Part shown: positions 1 through 7,667 of the stretch, in pieces | How positions within the stretch are numbered: position 1 is the stretch's first letter | Layout of the letters: every line of letters starts with the position of its first letter | Source of the DNA: Clostridia bacterium | GTDB taxonomy: Bacteria > Bacillota > Clostridia > Oscillospirales > CAG-272 | DNA: 47,174 bases | NCBI GenBank assembly: GCA_017631085.1 | Contig: JAGBTY010000039.1 | Span: 1 to 47,174 of the forward strand | Direction: 5' to 3' | Program-made: the position numbers and the translations under genes | Notes under the pieces: generated by a model | The model's database searches: none | The model's input: only the letters and a program-made list of their open reading frames with translations | What the model was told of the DNA's origin: nothing

Positions 1-19
1 AAAAAAATAAAAAAAACGC

Positions 20-98
20 CACCGTAGGGGACGACGTCCTCGGCAGCCCGCTTTTCCACCAAGCAAAACAAGACACCGTAGGGGACGACGTCCTCGGC
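20..98. repeat. Two copies of a 25-nt GTAGGGG repeat
   Basis: An identical 25-nt unit beginning CACCGTAGGGGACGACGTCC occurs at 20-44 and 74-98, a period of 54 nt. The unit contains the short palindrome GGACGACGTCC. It belongs to the same family as the repeats at 159-277 and 42901-42982, which also start with GTAGGGG. Confidence 0.75.
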
Positions 99-158
99 GT
101 CCCGTTTTGGCAAAAAACTTTTCTCAATGCGGGAGCTCCAAGGCACTCACCTACCATC

Positions 159-277
159 GTAGGGGCGACCATTGGTCGTCCGCAAAAACATCGGATAATC
201 CCTCGTTCACGGCAGAAGATATGCATGAGTTCCCCCATCACCGTAACGGGACGCCGAGTACGTCGTCCCCTACAATC
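159..277. repeat. MITE-like repeat with GTAGGGG inverted ends
   Basis: The left end reads GTAGGGGCGACC and the right end GTCGTCCCCTAC, so the ends are imperfect inverted repeats about 12 nt long enclosing about 95 nt without a coding frame. Internal words (CCGCAAAAAC near the left, CTCGTTCACGGC in the middle) recur in the copy at 42901-42982, so this is a dispersed family and not a chance palindrome. Confidence 0.6.
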
Positions 278-342
278 AAACAAGAAAGCCTCGCGGAAAA
301 ATGGATACCACCTTGTTCTCACTTCTCTTGCGGAAATGGACT

Positions 343-382
343 CGTTTGCGAAGCAAATGCCATGAATAAAGGGGAACGCAAA
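343..382. repeat. 40-nt direct repeat, copy 1
   Basis: This 40-nt stretch is repeated exactly at 857-896. It starts CGTTTGCGAAGCAAATGCC and contains GAATAAAGGGGAACGCAAA. In the second copy the same bases form the left arm of the palindrome touching tRNA-Arg; here the partner arm is missing and a different hairpin (GGCGACCTGC with GCAGGTCGCC, 384-411) follows. Confidence 0.85.
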
Positions 383-424
383 CGGCGACCTGCGATAAAG
401 CAGGTCGCCGAACGATGTTTGCCC

Positions 425-592
425 TTGCGTGCAAGTGATGTCGGCTTCGCCTAATGATGTAGCCTTCGGCAATGATGTAGCGCCTACGGCACAGTGGGCA
501 AACATCACATCATTGCGACCAACGAGGGCAACATCATTACGAACGAAGTGAGTAACATCACTTTTGCGTAAGCAAAAACATCACTCCTTTAC
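425..592. repeat. Cluster of short TGATGT / ACATCA repeats
   Basis: About twelve occurrences of TGATGT or its complement ACATCA are spaced at irregular 10-25 nt intervals, first in one orientation (437-480) and then mostly in the other (505-590). Short palindromic linkers lie between, such as CTTCGCC, CCTTCGGC and CCTACGGC. The two halves could fold onto each other as one long imperfect hairpin. No coding function is visible. Confidence 0.5.
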
Positions 593-648
593 CACCCGAA
601 AACAAAATATGGTATAACACACTATACCTTGCAGGCAAGGTCGTGTGC

Positions 649-679
649 AAAAAGGACGAGAAAACCTCGTCCCTTTTGT
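649..679. terminator. Terminator-like hairpin
   Basis: GGACGAG at 654-660 pairs with CTCGTCC at 666-672, flanked by an A-run on the left and TTTT on the right, so it could work in either direction. No gene immediately precedes it on the plus strand; it may end transcripts coming from tRNA-Arg on the minus strand. Confidence 0.45.
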
Positions 680-856
680 ATTTTGATATAAAACTGCTTT
701 ACGGTAGGTGCACCAATGCGTTCCCTTTTTATTATATCAACGGGAATCTCGCCTACGCGAGAATACCCTCGCCCTGCGCCTGACAAGCGAGCTTGTCGAT
801 CTTCAGGCGGGGTATGCGAACCCGATCCCGCTTCTCTTCGTTTGCGGGGACTGGTC

Positions 857-896
857 CGTTTGCGAAGCAAATGCCATGAATAAAGGGGAACGCAAA
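857..896. repeat. 40-nt direct repeat, copy 2
   Basis: Exact second copy of the sequence at 343-382. Its right part doubles as the left arm of the palindrome at 873-918. Confidence 0.85.
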
Positions 897-918
897 TGCG
901 TTCCCCTTTATTCATGGC
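873..918. repeat. 22-bp perfect palindrome at the tRNA-Arg 3' end
   Basis: Arms at 873-894 and 897-918 are perfect 22-nt reverse complements separated by AA. The right arm covers the encoded CCA and discriminator base of tRNA-Arg (915-918). In the tRNA transcript this would be a hairpin directly after CCA, but it lacks a clear U-run, so it may act in processing or be a repeat end. Confidence 0.8.
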
Positions 919-989
919 ACCCGCAACGGGAATCGAACCCATAACTAACCCTTAGGAGGGGTTTATTATATCCATTTAACTATGCAGGC
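915..989 (-). tRNA. tRNA-Arg (anticodon CCT)
   Basis: On the minus strand the sequence folds into a full cloverleaf: acceptor GCCTGCA with TGCGGGT (including G-T pairs), D stem GTTA/TAAT, anticodon stem AACCC/GGGTT around loop CTCCTAA giving anticodon CCT, and T arm ATGGG-TTCGATT-CCCGT. The CCA end is encoded (915-917). It reads the rare AGG codon. The region downstream of its 3' end is packed with repeats, as is common at tRNA genes used as integration sites. Confidence 0.93.
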
Positions 990-1141
990 GTATTGATTTT
1001 TTTGATCTTTTAAAGAAAAATGATTTTATTCATGATTTCTTAAAACATTTATGTTATTATTGTATCACAGAACATAAAATAATGCAAGTGCTTTTTTACT
1101 CTTTCGGTAAAAAAATATTACTCTCGGAAAGGAGGTCAGCG

Positions 1142-1666
1142 GTGAATACCAAACGGATAATTTTTTCTTCGATCACTATACTTCTCACCGTTTTCTGGAT
1201 CTGCTTTATCTTCTCGAATTCCGCTGAGTCCGCCGAGGAATCCTCCTCAAAGAGTGAATCGGTCCAGGAGATAGTCAACGAGGTCATTGAAGCTGTGGGC
1301 GGCGAGGGCAACGTTACCGAACACACTGTAAGAAAATTCGCTCATTTTTTTGAGTTTGCGGTACTCGCAGTCCTTTTCACTGCCGATCTGCTATCTCTCG
1401 GTCTTATTCCCTTCCCTTTAAGAAAAAACCGCTCGCTTCTATGGTTCATACCTCCCCTGATCCTATCGGTCGCTCTCGCCACGGCAGACGAATATCTTCA
1501 GAGCTTCTCCGAGGGCAGAGGACCATCGGCAAAGGACGTTGGAATAGACTCCCTTGGAGCTCTTTGCGGTCTTTGCCTGTCATTCCTGTTAATTCTTTTC
1601 GTTTCAATATTATATTCAAACAAAAAGACAAACAAAACAAAAAAATCAATAAAAACGCACTCATGA
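1142..1666 (+). CDS. VanZ-like family membrane protein
   Basis: A 174-residue membrane protein of the VanZ-like family, named after a teicoplanin-resistance accessory protein but mostly of unknown function. Hydrophobic segments lie at about residues 6-24, 67-87, 97-115 and 135-160. The family signatures are RKFAHFFEF before the second segment and DEYLQSF...GRGPSAKDVGID before the last one, both visible. I chose the GTG at 1142 because AAAGGAGGT (1128-1136) precedes it at 6 nt; an ATG at 1082 is in frame but has no ribosome site. The C-terminus is lysine-rich. The gene stands alone and its stop codon lies inside its own terminator. Confidence 0.85.
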   Translation: MNTKRIIFSSITILLTVFWICFIFSNSAESAEESSSKSESVQEIVNEVIEAVGGEGNVTEHTVRKFAHFFEFAVLAVLFTADLLSLGLIPFPLRKNRSLLWFIPPLILSVALATADEYLQSFSEGRGPSAKDVGIDSLGALCGLCLSFLLILFVSILYSNKKTNKTKKSIKTHS

Positions 1667-1692
1667 CCTCAATCGTCACGGGTGCGTTTTTT
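1652..1692 (+). terminator. Terminator of the VanZ-like gene
   Basis: AAAACGCAC (1652-1660) pairs with GTGCGTTTT (1682-1690), with an inner GAC/GTC pairing, followed by T residues. The left arm runs into the stop codon at 1664-1666. Confidence 0.75.
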
Positions 1693-1708
1693 ACATATTA
1701 TTTCACCC

Positions 1709-1825
1709 CCTGTGTCATCCTGAGCGAAGTTCTCTCCTGAGATTCCGCCTCGCTCTACTCGGCGCTGCTTCTCAGTTCGACTCCGCAATCGCCATGCGAT
1801 GTTGCTCCGCTCAGAATGACACAGG
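1709..1825. repeat. MITE-like repeat with TGTCATCCTGAGCG ends
   Basis: Terminal inverted repeats of 18 nt (1709-1726 and 1808-1825) match at 17 of 18 positions; the left end includes TGTCATCCTGAGCG and the right CGCTCAGAATGACA. An inner pair, GTTCTCTCCTG and CAGGAGAGAAC, overlaps the ends. The 117-nt unit has no gene. Repeats with this TCATCCTGAGCG word are scattered through many bacterial genomes. Confidence 0.75.
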
Positions 1826-1936
1826 AGAGAACGTAGTCGAACCCGTAGGGCGATGCGTAGCATCGGGATCTATAATAGGTAAGGACAAAACCAGACAAAT
1901 CACAAAAAATACTTGCACAAACCTTAAATAACCCCC

Positions 1937-1965
1937 TTTACATAATAAAAAAAATATGTTATAAT
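1937..1965 (+). promoter_or_regulatory. Promoter of fhs and the downstream genes
   Basis: A -35 box TTTACA (1937-1942) and -10 box TATAAT (1960-1965) are separated by exactly 17 nt. The predicted leader is about 45 nt and contains the perfect palindrome GCCGTATACGGC (1987-1998), which could be an operator or a small hairpin. Confidence 0.8.
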
Positions 1966-2014
1966 AATAGATGTATAAAATTTTTAGCCGTATACGGCAG
2001 ACTGGAGTTTGTTT

Positions 2015-3688
2015 ATGAAGACAGATATTGAAATAGCTCAGGAAGCTAAAATGTTACCCATAACCGAAATCGCATCCAAGCTTGGAATCGAAGACAACGA
2101 GCTTGAGCTTTACGGAAAGTACAAGGCAAAGATAAACGACGAGTTTCTTAAGCGTACAGCCGACAAGAAAAACGGCAAGCTTATTCTCGTTACCGCTATC
2201 AATCCTACTCCTGCAGGTGAGGGTAAGACGACTACCTCGGTAGGCCTTGGAATGGCAATGAACAAGATCGGTAAAAACGCTATAATCGCTCTCCGTGAGC
2301 CATCTCTCGGTCCCGTTTTCGGTATCAAGGGCGGAGCTGCAGGAGGAGGATACGCGCAGGTCGTTCCTATGGAGGATATCAACCTTCACTTCACAGGTGA
2401 CTTCCATGCCATCACTGCCGCAAATAATCTCCTCTCGGCAATGATAGACAACCATCTTCAGCAGGGCAATGAGCTCGGCATCGACCAGAGAAGAATTCTT
2501 TTCGCAAGAGTTACCGACACAAATGATAGAGCACTCAGAAATATAACCGTTGGTATGGGAACAAAGATGGACGGTATTCCCCGCCAGGATCACTTCATGA
2601 TCACCGTTGCAAGTGAGATAATGGCTATCCTCTGTCTTGCAGAATCCATCTCCGACCTCAAGGAAAGACTCGGAAACATTCTCGTTGCATACACTTACGA
2701 TTCAAAGCCCATATTCTGCCGCGACCTTGGCGCAGCAGGCGCTATGGCAGCTCTTCTCAAGGACGCCCTCAAGCCCAACCTTGTGCAGACCATAGAAAAC
2801 ACCCCCGCTATAATCCATGGCGGTCCTTTCGCAAACATTGCTCACGGATGTAACTCCGTAAGAGCCACAAAGCTTGCTCTTAAACTTGCAGACTATACTA
2901 TTACCGAGGCAGGCTTCGGCGCTGACCTTGGAGCTGAAAAGTTCCTCGACATCAAGTGCCGCAAGGCAGGTCTTACACCCGACGCTGTCGTTCTTGTTGC
3001 AACCGTCAGAGCGCTCAAATACAACGGCGGCGTTCCCAAGACAGAGCTTTCAACAGAGGATCTTGCAGCTCTCAAAAAGGGCGCTGTAAACCTTGAAGCA
3101 CACATAGACAATCTTCGCAAATTCGGTCTTCCCGTCGTCGTTGCCATCAACCGCTTCGGAACGGATACGGAGGCAGAGCTTGAATATATCCGCAGGATCT
3201 GTATCGCAAAGGGAGCTGACTTCGCGCTCTCCGAGGTATTCGCAAAGGGCGGGGACGGAGGTATCGACCTTGCCATGAAGGTCGTTGAAGCATGTGAGAG
3301 ACCTCATGACTTCAAGTTCATGTACAACGACGAGATGTCTATAAAGGACAAGATAAACGCCGTTGCTACCAAGATATACGGAGCTGCAGAGGTCAAATAC
3401 GACGCGGCTGCTCTCAAGACTATTGCAGAGATAGAAGCGCTTGACCCCAAGTACTCCACCTTCCCCATTTGCGTAGCAAAAACACAGTATTCACTTTCCG
3501 ACGACGCGACAAAGCTTGGCAGACCTGTTGATTTCACTCTTACCGTCAGAGAGATAAAGCTTTCTGCAGGCGCGGAATTCATAGTAGTACTCACAGGCGC
3601 TATCATGACCATGCCTGGACTTCCCAAGAAGCCTTCCGCAATGTCCATCGACGTTGACGACGACGGAAATATCATAGGCCTTTTCTGA
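2015..3688 (+). CDS. fhs: Formate-tetrahydrofolate ligase
   Basis: Joins formate to tetrahydrofolate using ATP to give 10-formyl-tetrahydrofolate, feeding one-carbon metabolism in the cytoplasm (purines, formyl-Met, and the Wood-Ljungdahl route in acetogens). The product has 557 residues, the usual family length. The ATP-binding loop [14 protein letters not shown] is at about residues 64-77, and [20 protein letters not shown] follows at about 108-127 as in characterised Fhs. ATG at 2015 is preferred over a TTG at 2009 because GGAG (2004-2007) is 7 nt upstream. It is first in a plus-strand cluster; its stop TGA overlaps the ATG of tsaE. No other Wood-Ljungdahl gene is in the window, so acetogenesis cannot be concluded. 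Confidence 0.97.
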   Translation: MKTDIEIAQEAKMLPITEIASKLGIEDNELELYGKYKAKINDEFLKRTADKKNGKLILVTAINPTPAGEGKTTTSVGLGMAMNKIGKNAIIALREPSLGPVFGIKGGAAGGGYAQVVPMEDINLHFTGDFHAITAANNLLSAMIDNHLQQGNELGIDQRRILFARVTDTNDRALRNITVGMGTKMDGIPRQDHFMITVASEIMAILCLAESISDLKERLGNILVAYTYDSKPIFCRDLGAAGAMAALLKDALKPNLVQTIENTPAIIHGGPFANIAHGCNSVRATKLALKLADYTITEAGFGADLGAEKFLDIKCRKAGLTPDAVVLVATVRALKYNGGVPKTELSTEDLAALKKGAVNLEAHIDNLRKFGLPVVVAINRFGTDTEAELEYIRRICIAKGADFALSEVFAKGGDGGIDLAMKVVEACERPHDFKFMYNDEMSIKDKINAVATKIYGAAEVKYDAAALKTIAEIEALDPKYSTFPICVAKTQYSLSDDATKLGRPVDFTLTVREIKLSAGAEFIVVLTGAIMTMPGLPKKPSAMSIDVDDDGNIIGLF

Positions 3689-4164
3689 TGACCTTTCCAC
3701 TGACAATAAATACAGCCTCGACTGCCGAAACAGAGCTTTTCGGCGTCGAGGTAGCAAAAAAGATTCTTGACGACAGCTCTCTTCCGCGCTTCATAGCACT
3801 TTACGGTGACCTTGGAGTTGGAAAGACCGCTTTCGTCAGAGGCTTTACCTCGGCTCTCGCCCCCTCGGCAAGAGTAAAATCTCCCACCTTCGCTCTCGTT
3901 AACGAATACAAAGGAACTCCTCTTTCGGTATTTCATTTCGACATGTACCGCATCGCAGACGAGGACGACCTTTATTCTATCGGATTTTACGATTACCGAG
4001 ACAGAGGAGGAGTGATCCTCGTTGAGTGGAGCGAAAACATTCCTTACGCGCTTCCCGAAGAATACCTTTCGGTATCCATCGAAAAGGATCTTGATAAAGG
4101 CGAAGACGATCGGTGTATAACGGTAAAGCTCATAACCAACACGGAGGACTCTCATTTATGTTGA
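3688..4164 (+). CDS. tsaE: tRNA t6A biosynthesis ATPase TsaE
   Basis: Cytoplasmic ATPase that works with TsaB and TsaD to place the threonylcarbamoyl group on A37 of ANN-reading tRNAs. At 158 residues it has the normal size. The Walker A loop GDLGVGKT is at residues 40-47, and SPTFALVNEY (about 70-79) is the conserved switch segment of the family. The start overlaps the fhs stop codon (TGATG), suggesting coupled translation. It is followed by tsaB with an overlap of 7 nt. TsaD and the TsaC/Sua5 enzyme are not in the window. Confidence 0.95.
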   Translation: MTFPLTINTASTAETELFGVEVAKKILDDSSLPRFIALYGDLGVGKTAFVRGFTSALAPSARVKSPTFALVNEYKGTPLSVFHFDMYRIADEDDLYSIGFYDYRDRGGVILVEWSENIPYALPEEYLSVSIEKDLDKGEDDRCITVKLITNTEDSHLC

Positions 4165-4865
4165 TTCTTGCAATGGATAGCTCTGCTACCGTGGCATCGG
4201 TCGCGCTATGCCGCGACGGTGAGCTGCTTGGAGAATTTACGGTCAATAACGGAAATACCCATAGCGAGACTTTGCTTCCTATGGTAGAAGCTCTGTTGAA
4301 AATATCGGGCATAACTGTAGCTGACGTAGATGCCTTTGCCTGCTCGTCCGGCCCCGGCTCATTTACGGGTGTACGTATCGGCACGGCAACACTCAAAGGT
4401 CTTGCGTTTGACTTGAAAAAGCCTTGCATCGAGGTATCGACTCTTGAGGCTCTGGCTTACAATCTCGTCATGGAAAGAGGGGTCGTATGTCCCGTTATGA
4501 ACGCTCGAAGAGGTCAGGTATATACGGCTCTCTTTTCGTCAAACGGAAGCACACTTACGCGTCTTTCCGAAGACATGGCTATCTCTATCGAAGAACTTGA
4601 AGATAAGCTCTCCGAGTATAAAAAGGAGCATATCTTCTTCTCGGGTGACGGATATGACATAACCGTAAAGGCTCTTAAAAAGACCGACTTTATCCCCACC
4701 CCCGAAAGACTTACGCACGAGTCCGCATACTCGGTGGCAAAGGTAGCCGAGGATATGTGGAAAAAAGGCTTGGCGGTCAGCGATCCTGACTTCAGAGTAA
4801 AATATTTACGTCCATCGCAAGCCGAACGGGAGCTTCGCGAAAAATTATCAAAAAACAACGCATAA
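4158..4865 (+). CDS. tsaB: tRNA t6A biosynthesis protein TsaB
   Basis: A 235-residue ASKHA-fold protein that dimerises with TsaD in the t6A complex. It opens with LAMDSS and contains SSGPGSFTGVRIG at about residues 67-79, the hallmark of TsaB. The ATG at 4158 is chosen because GGAGG (4143-4147) sits 10 nt upstream; an earlier in-frame start at 4113 would add residues not found in the family. The start lies 7 nt inside tsaE. It ends 18 nt before rpiB and is probably in the same transcript. Confidence 0.95.
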   Translation: MLILAMDSSATVASVALCRDGELLGEFTVNNGNTHSETLLPMVEALLKISGITVADVDAFACSSGPGSFTGVRIGTATLKGLAFDLKKPCIEVSTLEALAYNLVMERGVVCPVMNARRGQVYTALFSSNGSTLTRLSEDMAISIEELEDKLSEYKKEHIFFSGDGYDITVKALKKTDFIPTPERLTHESAYSVAKVAEDMWKKGLAVSDPDFRVKYLRPSQAERELREKLSKNNA

Positions 4866-4883
4866 AGGAAATTGCACTGCACA

Positions 4884-5342
4884 ATGAATACTAAAAAGAA
4901 AATAGCTATTGGCTGTGACCATGCGGGATTCGGCATAAAATCCCCTATCGCGCAACATATTATAGATAAAGGATATGAGGTCATAGACGTTGGAACATAT
5001 TCCTCCGACAGTTGTCACTATCCCACTTATGCCCAAGCGGTATGTGAAAAGATACTTTCGGGAGAATGTGAGAGAGGAATACTCATATGCGGAACGGGCA
5101 TCGGAATGTCCATTGCCGCAAACAAACACAAGGGCATCAGAGCCGCTTGCTGCTCGGATACCTTCTCGGCACGTCTTACCCGTGAGCACAACGACGCAAA
5201 CGTTCTCTGCTTTGGAGAAAGAGTGGTGGGTATTGGACTTGCCACAGATCTCGTTGATGCTTTTCTTGATGCCGAATATTTAAATGAAGGAAATCACGTA
5301 GTCAGAGTTTCAATGATAAAAGACATAGAAAACAAAAACTGA
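4884..5342 (+). CDS. rpiB: Ribose-5-phosphate isomerase B
   Basis: Interconverts ribose 5-phosphate and ribulose 5-phosphate in the pentose phosphate pathway. The 152-residue product starts MNTKKKIAIGCDHAGF, has the catalytic cysteine in ICGTGIGMSIAANK, and ends with HNDANVLCFG, all standard for RpiB (LacA/RpiB family). The ATG at 4884 gives the usual N-terminus; an in-frame TTG at 4872 is only 2 nt from the AAAGGA site and is less likely. Spacing from AAAGGA (4864-4869) to 4884 is rather long at 14 nt. Some RpiB proteins act on allose phosphate, but nothing here suggests that. Confidence 0.93.
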   Translation: MNTKKKIAIGCDHAGFGIKSPIAQHIIDKGYEVIDVGTYSSDSCHYPTYAQAVCEKILSGECERGILICGTGIGMSIAANKHKGIRAACCSDTFSARLTREHNDANVLCFGERVVGIGLATDLVDAFLDAEYLNEGNHVVRVSMIKDIENKN

Positions 5343-5382
5343 TACAAAAAACCAAACATTAAAGATATAGGAGACAGTAAAT

Positions 5383-6183
5383 TTGTGTACTAAAAAAATA
5401 AGCGGAGTATTCAGAGCCGTTTCTGGTTCTCCACATCCCAAAAATTTTACCTCCGCAATAATTGCCGCCGCAGGTATGTCGGTACGCTTCGGTATGGGTA
5501 CTACAAAGCAAATGACTCACCTTTGCGGTGTTCCGCTTCTCGTTCATACACTCAGAGCCTTTGAGGAAACAGAGTGCATACATGAGATAATACTTGTAGT
5601 AAGAAAGGCAGAGATGCCCTATTGGGAGGATATCTGCCGTGACTACGAGATAACGAAGGTGACAAAGATAATCCCCGGCGGATATTCAAGACAGGATTCT
5701 GTTCTTAACGGACTTGACGCGGTCAGCGACAAATCGAAATTCGTAGCAATTTCTGACGGAGCTCGTTGCCTCATAACCCCCGAACAGATAACTGCTGTTT
5801 GCCGTGCGGCTTATAAATACAAGGCTGCAACCGCCGCTCACCGTTCAACCGATACCGTAAAGATAGCCGATAAAAAGGGCTTTATCGACAAAACAGTTGA
5901 CCGCGATACGATATGGCTGGCAGGGACGCCTCAGGTCTTCAAGACCAAGCTTTACCGCGCCGCCGCATATACAGCGCTTAAAAAGGGATACACAGCTACC
6001 GACGACAACTCGCTTGTGGAAAACGTAAAGCACCCCATAAGACTTGTTGAGTGCGGATCGCAGAATATTAAAATAACAACCTTTGACGACATGGCTATGG
6101 CAGAGGGCATCCTTCGTTCGAGAATGTCAGATCCCGACCTTGTAGACGCCGCGCTCAAGCTCGGTCTTGATATGGAGGACTGA
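5383..6183 (+). CDS. ispD: 2-C-methyl-D-erythritol 4-phosphate cytidylyltransferase
   Basis: Third step of the non-mevalonate isoprenoid pathway: transfers CMP from CTP to methylerythritol phosphate. The 266-residue product has the nucleotide-binding loop [18 protein letters not shown] at about residues 26-43, [11 protein letters not shown] in the middle and [10 protein letters not shown] near residue 180. The start is TTG at 5383, supported by AGGAGA (5369-5374) 8 nt before it; no ATG is available upstream of the conserved loop. The first 22 residues are an extension relative to most IspD proteins. It is directly followed by ispF. Confidence 0.93.
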   Translation: MCTKKISGVFRAVSGSPHPKNFTSAIIAAAGMSVRFGMGTTKQMTHLCGVPLLVHTLRAFEETECIHEIILVVRKAEMPYWEDICRDYEITKVTKIIPGGYSRQDSVLNGLDAVSDKSKFVAISDGARCLITPEQITAVCRAAYKYKAATAAHRSTDTVKIADKKGFIDKTVDRDTIWLAGTPQVFKTKLYRAAAYTALKKGYTATDDNSLVENVKHPIRLVECGSQNIKITTFDDMAMAEGILRSRMSDPDLVDAALKLGLDMED

Positions 6184-6184
6184 T

Positions 6185-6658
6185 ATGCGCATCGGTCACG
6201 GTTATGATGTTCACCGTCTGGTAGAGGGCAGACGTCTTGTGCTTGGCGGAGTGGATATCCCACACACAAAGGGACTCCTCGGTCATTCTGATGCCGACGT
6301 TCTTCTCCATGCTATATCCGACGCGCTTCTCGGAGCTGCGGCTCTCGGAGACATCGGGAAGCTCTTTCCCGACAATGATCCCTCATATAAGGATGCGGAC
6401 AGTCTGAAGCTTCTCAAAAAGGTATACGTTCACCTTTACCATAACGGATACACCGTCGTGAATATAGATGCGACGGTTATCGCGCAAGCTCCCAAGCTCT
6501 CCCCCCACATTCCCCAAATGAGAAGGAACATAGCTATGGCACTGTCGCTGGACGTCTCAGAAGTCAGCGTAAAAGCCACCACCGAAGAAGGACTTGGTTT
6601 TTCGGGTGACGGTTCGGGTATCGCCGCCCACGCAGTATGCCTTATCGAAAAGCTTTGA
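6185..6658 (+). CDS. ispF: 2-C-methyl-D-erythritol 2,4-cyclodiphosphate synthase
   Basis: Cyclises CDP-methylerythritol 2-phosphate, releasing CMP, two steps after IspD in isoprenoid synthesis; forms trimers with zinc sites. The 157-residue product shows the metal ligands in GHGYDVHRL (Asp8, His10) and [13 protein letters not shown] (His near 42), and the signature [12 protein letters not shown] near the C-terminus. ATG at 6185 comes one base after the ispD stop codon, with GGAGG at 6174-6178 inside the ispD end. The pair ispD-ispF is a common arrangement, sometimes fused in other bacteria. Confidence 0.96.
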   Translation: MRIGHGYDVHRLVEGRRLVLGGVDIPHTKGLLGHSDADVLLHAISDALLGAAALGDIGKLFPDNDPSYKDADSLKLLKKVYVHLYHNGYTVVNIDATVIAQAPKLSPHIPQMRRNIAMALSLDVSEVSVKATTEEGLGFSGDGSGIAAHAVCLIEKL

Positions 6659-6854
6659 AAACAAAAAACGCAAAACGCGGCTACGTAAGCATTATAACCG
6701 CATTTTGCGAAAAGCGTTCTCTCGGCAGACACATAAAACAGACATCCATGAAGTTTCTTTTTCCCTTCTGATCTGAGTACGCTTATTTTCCTTAATATAA
6801 TATGTCAGAACAACTCTGACCGACATAAATAAAAACACAGAAAGGTTTAAAAAA
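6659..6854. other. ispF-rpe intergenic stretch
   Basis: Holds an imperfect 12-bp hairpin (CGCAAAACGCGG with CCGCATTTTGCG, near 6669-6711) that lacks a good T-run, and a TATAAT at 6796-6801 without a clear -35 box. A weak terminator and a separate rpe promoter are possible. Confidence 0.4.
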
Positions 6855-7538
6855 ATGTTTATCGTTTCTCCATCTGTTCTTGCGTGCGACCTTGCAAATC
6901 TTGCCGCAGAAACCAAAAAAGTTGAAAATGCAGGAGCTCAATACATACACCTTGACGTTATGGACGGAATTTTCGTTCCCAACATGAGCTTCGCACACCC
7001 GGTTATCGCTTGTCTTCGCAAAACCTCCTCCATCGTATTTGATACCCACCTTATGATAACAAAGCCCGAGCGTTTTGTTGACGATTTCATTAAGGCTGGA
7101 GCAGATATCATCACCGTTCACTATGAAGCTTGTGAGGACCTTATGGGCACTATCAAGCACATCAAGGAAGCAGGAGTTAAGGCGGCGGTAGCTATCAAAC
7201 CCGCAACTCCCGCAAGCGTTCTTTTCCCTATACTTCGCGACATTGACATGGCACTTGTCATGACGGTCGAGCCCGGATTTGGCGGTCAGAAAATGATTCC
7301 CGCAACCGTAGAAAAGGTTCGCGAGATAAGACAGTACGCCATAGACAACGGAATCGAGATAGATATTCAGGTCGACGGCGGCATCAACGCAAACAACCTC
7401 AAGCTCGTTACCGAAGCCGGAGCAAACGTTGTAGTTGCAGGCTCGGCGATCTTCCTTGCGGACGATCCAAGTCAGGTAATTGCAGAAATGAAGGAGCAGG
7501 CAGAAAAATACCCCTTCGGCTCGGGTGTTGACAGATAA
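6855..7538 (+). CDS. rpe: Ribulose-phosphate 3-epimerase
   Basis: Interconverts ribulose 5-phosphate and xylulose 5-phosphate in the pentose phosphate pathway, in functional company with rpiB upstream. The 227-residue TIM-barrel protein begins VSPSVLACD, has metal-binding HLDVMDGIFVPN, THLMI, VEPGFGGQK and IQVDGGIN, and ends with GSAIF in a phosphate-binding loop. Length is normal. A ribosome site AAAGG lies at 6841-6845. It ends in a strong terminator, so it closes the housekeeping cluster. Confidence 0.97.
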   Translation: MFIVSPSVLACDLANLAAETKKVENAGAQYIHLDVMDGIFVPNMSFAHPVIACLRKTSSIVFDTHLMITKPERFVDDFIKAGADIITVHYEACEDLMGTIKHIKEAGVKAAVAIKPATPASVLFPILRDIDMALVMTVEPGFGGQKMIPATVEKVREIRQYAIDNGIEIDIQVDGGINANNLKLVTEAGANVVVAGSAIFLADDPSQVIAEMKEQAEKYPFGSGVDR

Positions 7539-7555
7539 AAAACAATTACATCGAT

Positions 7556-7585
7556 AAGGGAAGCGGAACGCTTCCCTTTTTCTTT
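7556..7585 (+). terminator. Terminator after rpe
   Basis: Perfect 10-bp stem AAGGGAAGCG (7556-7565) and CGCTTCCCTT (7569-7578) with loop GAA, followed by a T-run. Confidence 0.93.
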
Positions 7586-7667
7586 CAAATAAAACGAATA
7601 GATGCCTCTGAATATCTTTCGGCCTTTTTGTCAAAAATATATATAACTAAAATTTACGGAGGCAAGC

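Larger units (their letters stand above)
1..914. other. Gene-free repeat-rich region beside tRNA-Arg
   Basis: I see no credible protein gene here. The stretch holds copies of a GTAGGGG palindromic repeat, a 40-nt perfect direct repeat, a set of short TGATGT-containing repeats, one terminator-like hairpin, and a 22-bp palindrome ending at the tRNA-Arg gene. The open frames across it (for example 107-454 and 622-942) translate the repeats themselves and have no convincing ribosome sites. This looks like the debris of repeated insertions next to a tRNA gene. Confidence 0.7.

Noticed and set aside
1-600. CRISPR array from the regularly repeated words
   Set aside because: Repeats differ in length and orientation, spacing is irregular, they are palindromic MITE-like units, and no cas genes are present.
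107-944. Open frames of 78-115 codons in the repeat region (107-454, 622-942, 708-944)
   Set aside because: They translate repeats and palindromes, overlap the tRNA region, have no ribosome sites and share the same peptide string because of the 40-nt repeat.
2009-2014. TTG at 2009 as the fhs start
   Set aside because: It is only 1 nt from the GGAG site, whereas the ATG at 2015 has a 7-nt spacing.
3304-4155. 283-codon minus-strand frame opposite fhs and tsaE
   Set aside because: Both plus-strand genes are well-recognised families, so the minus-strand frame is a shadow.
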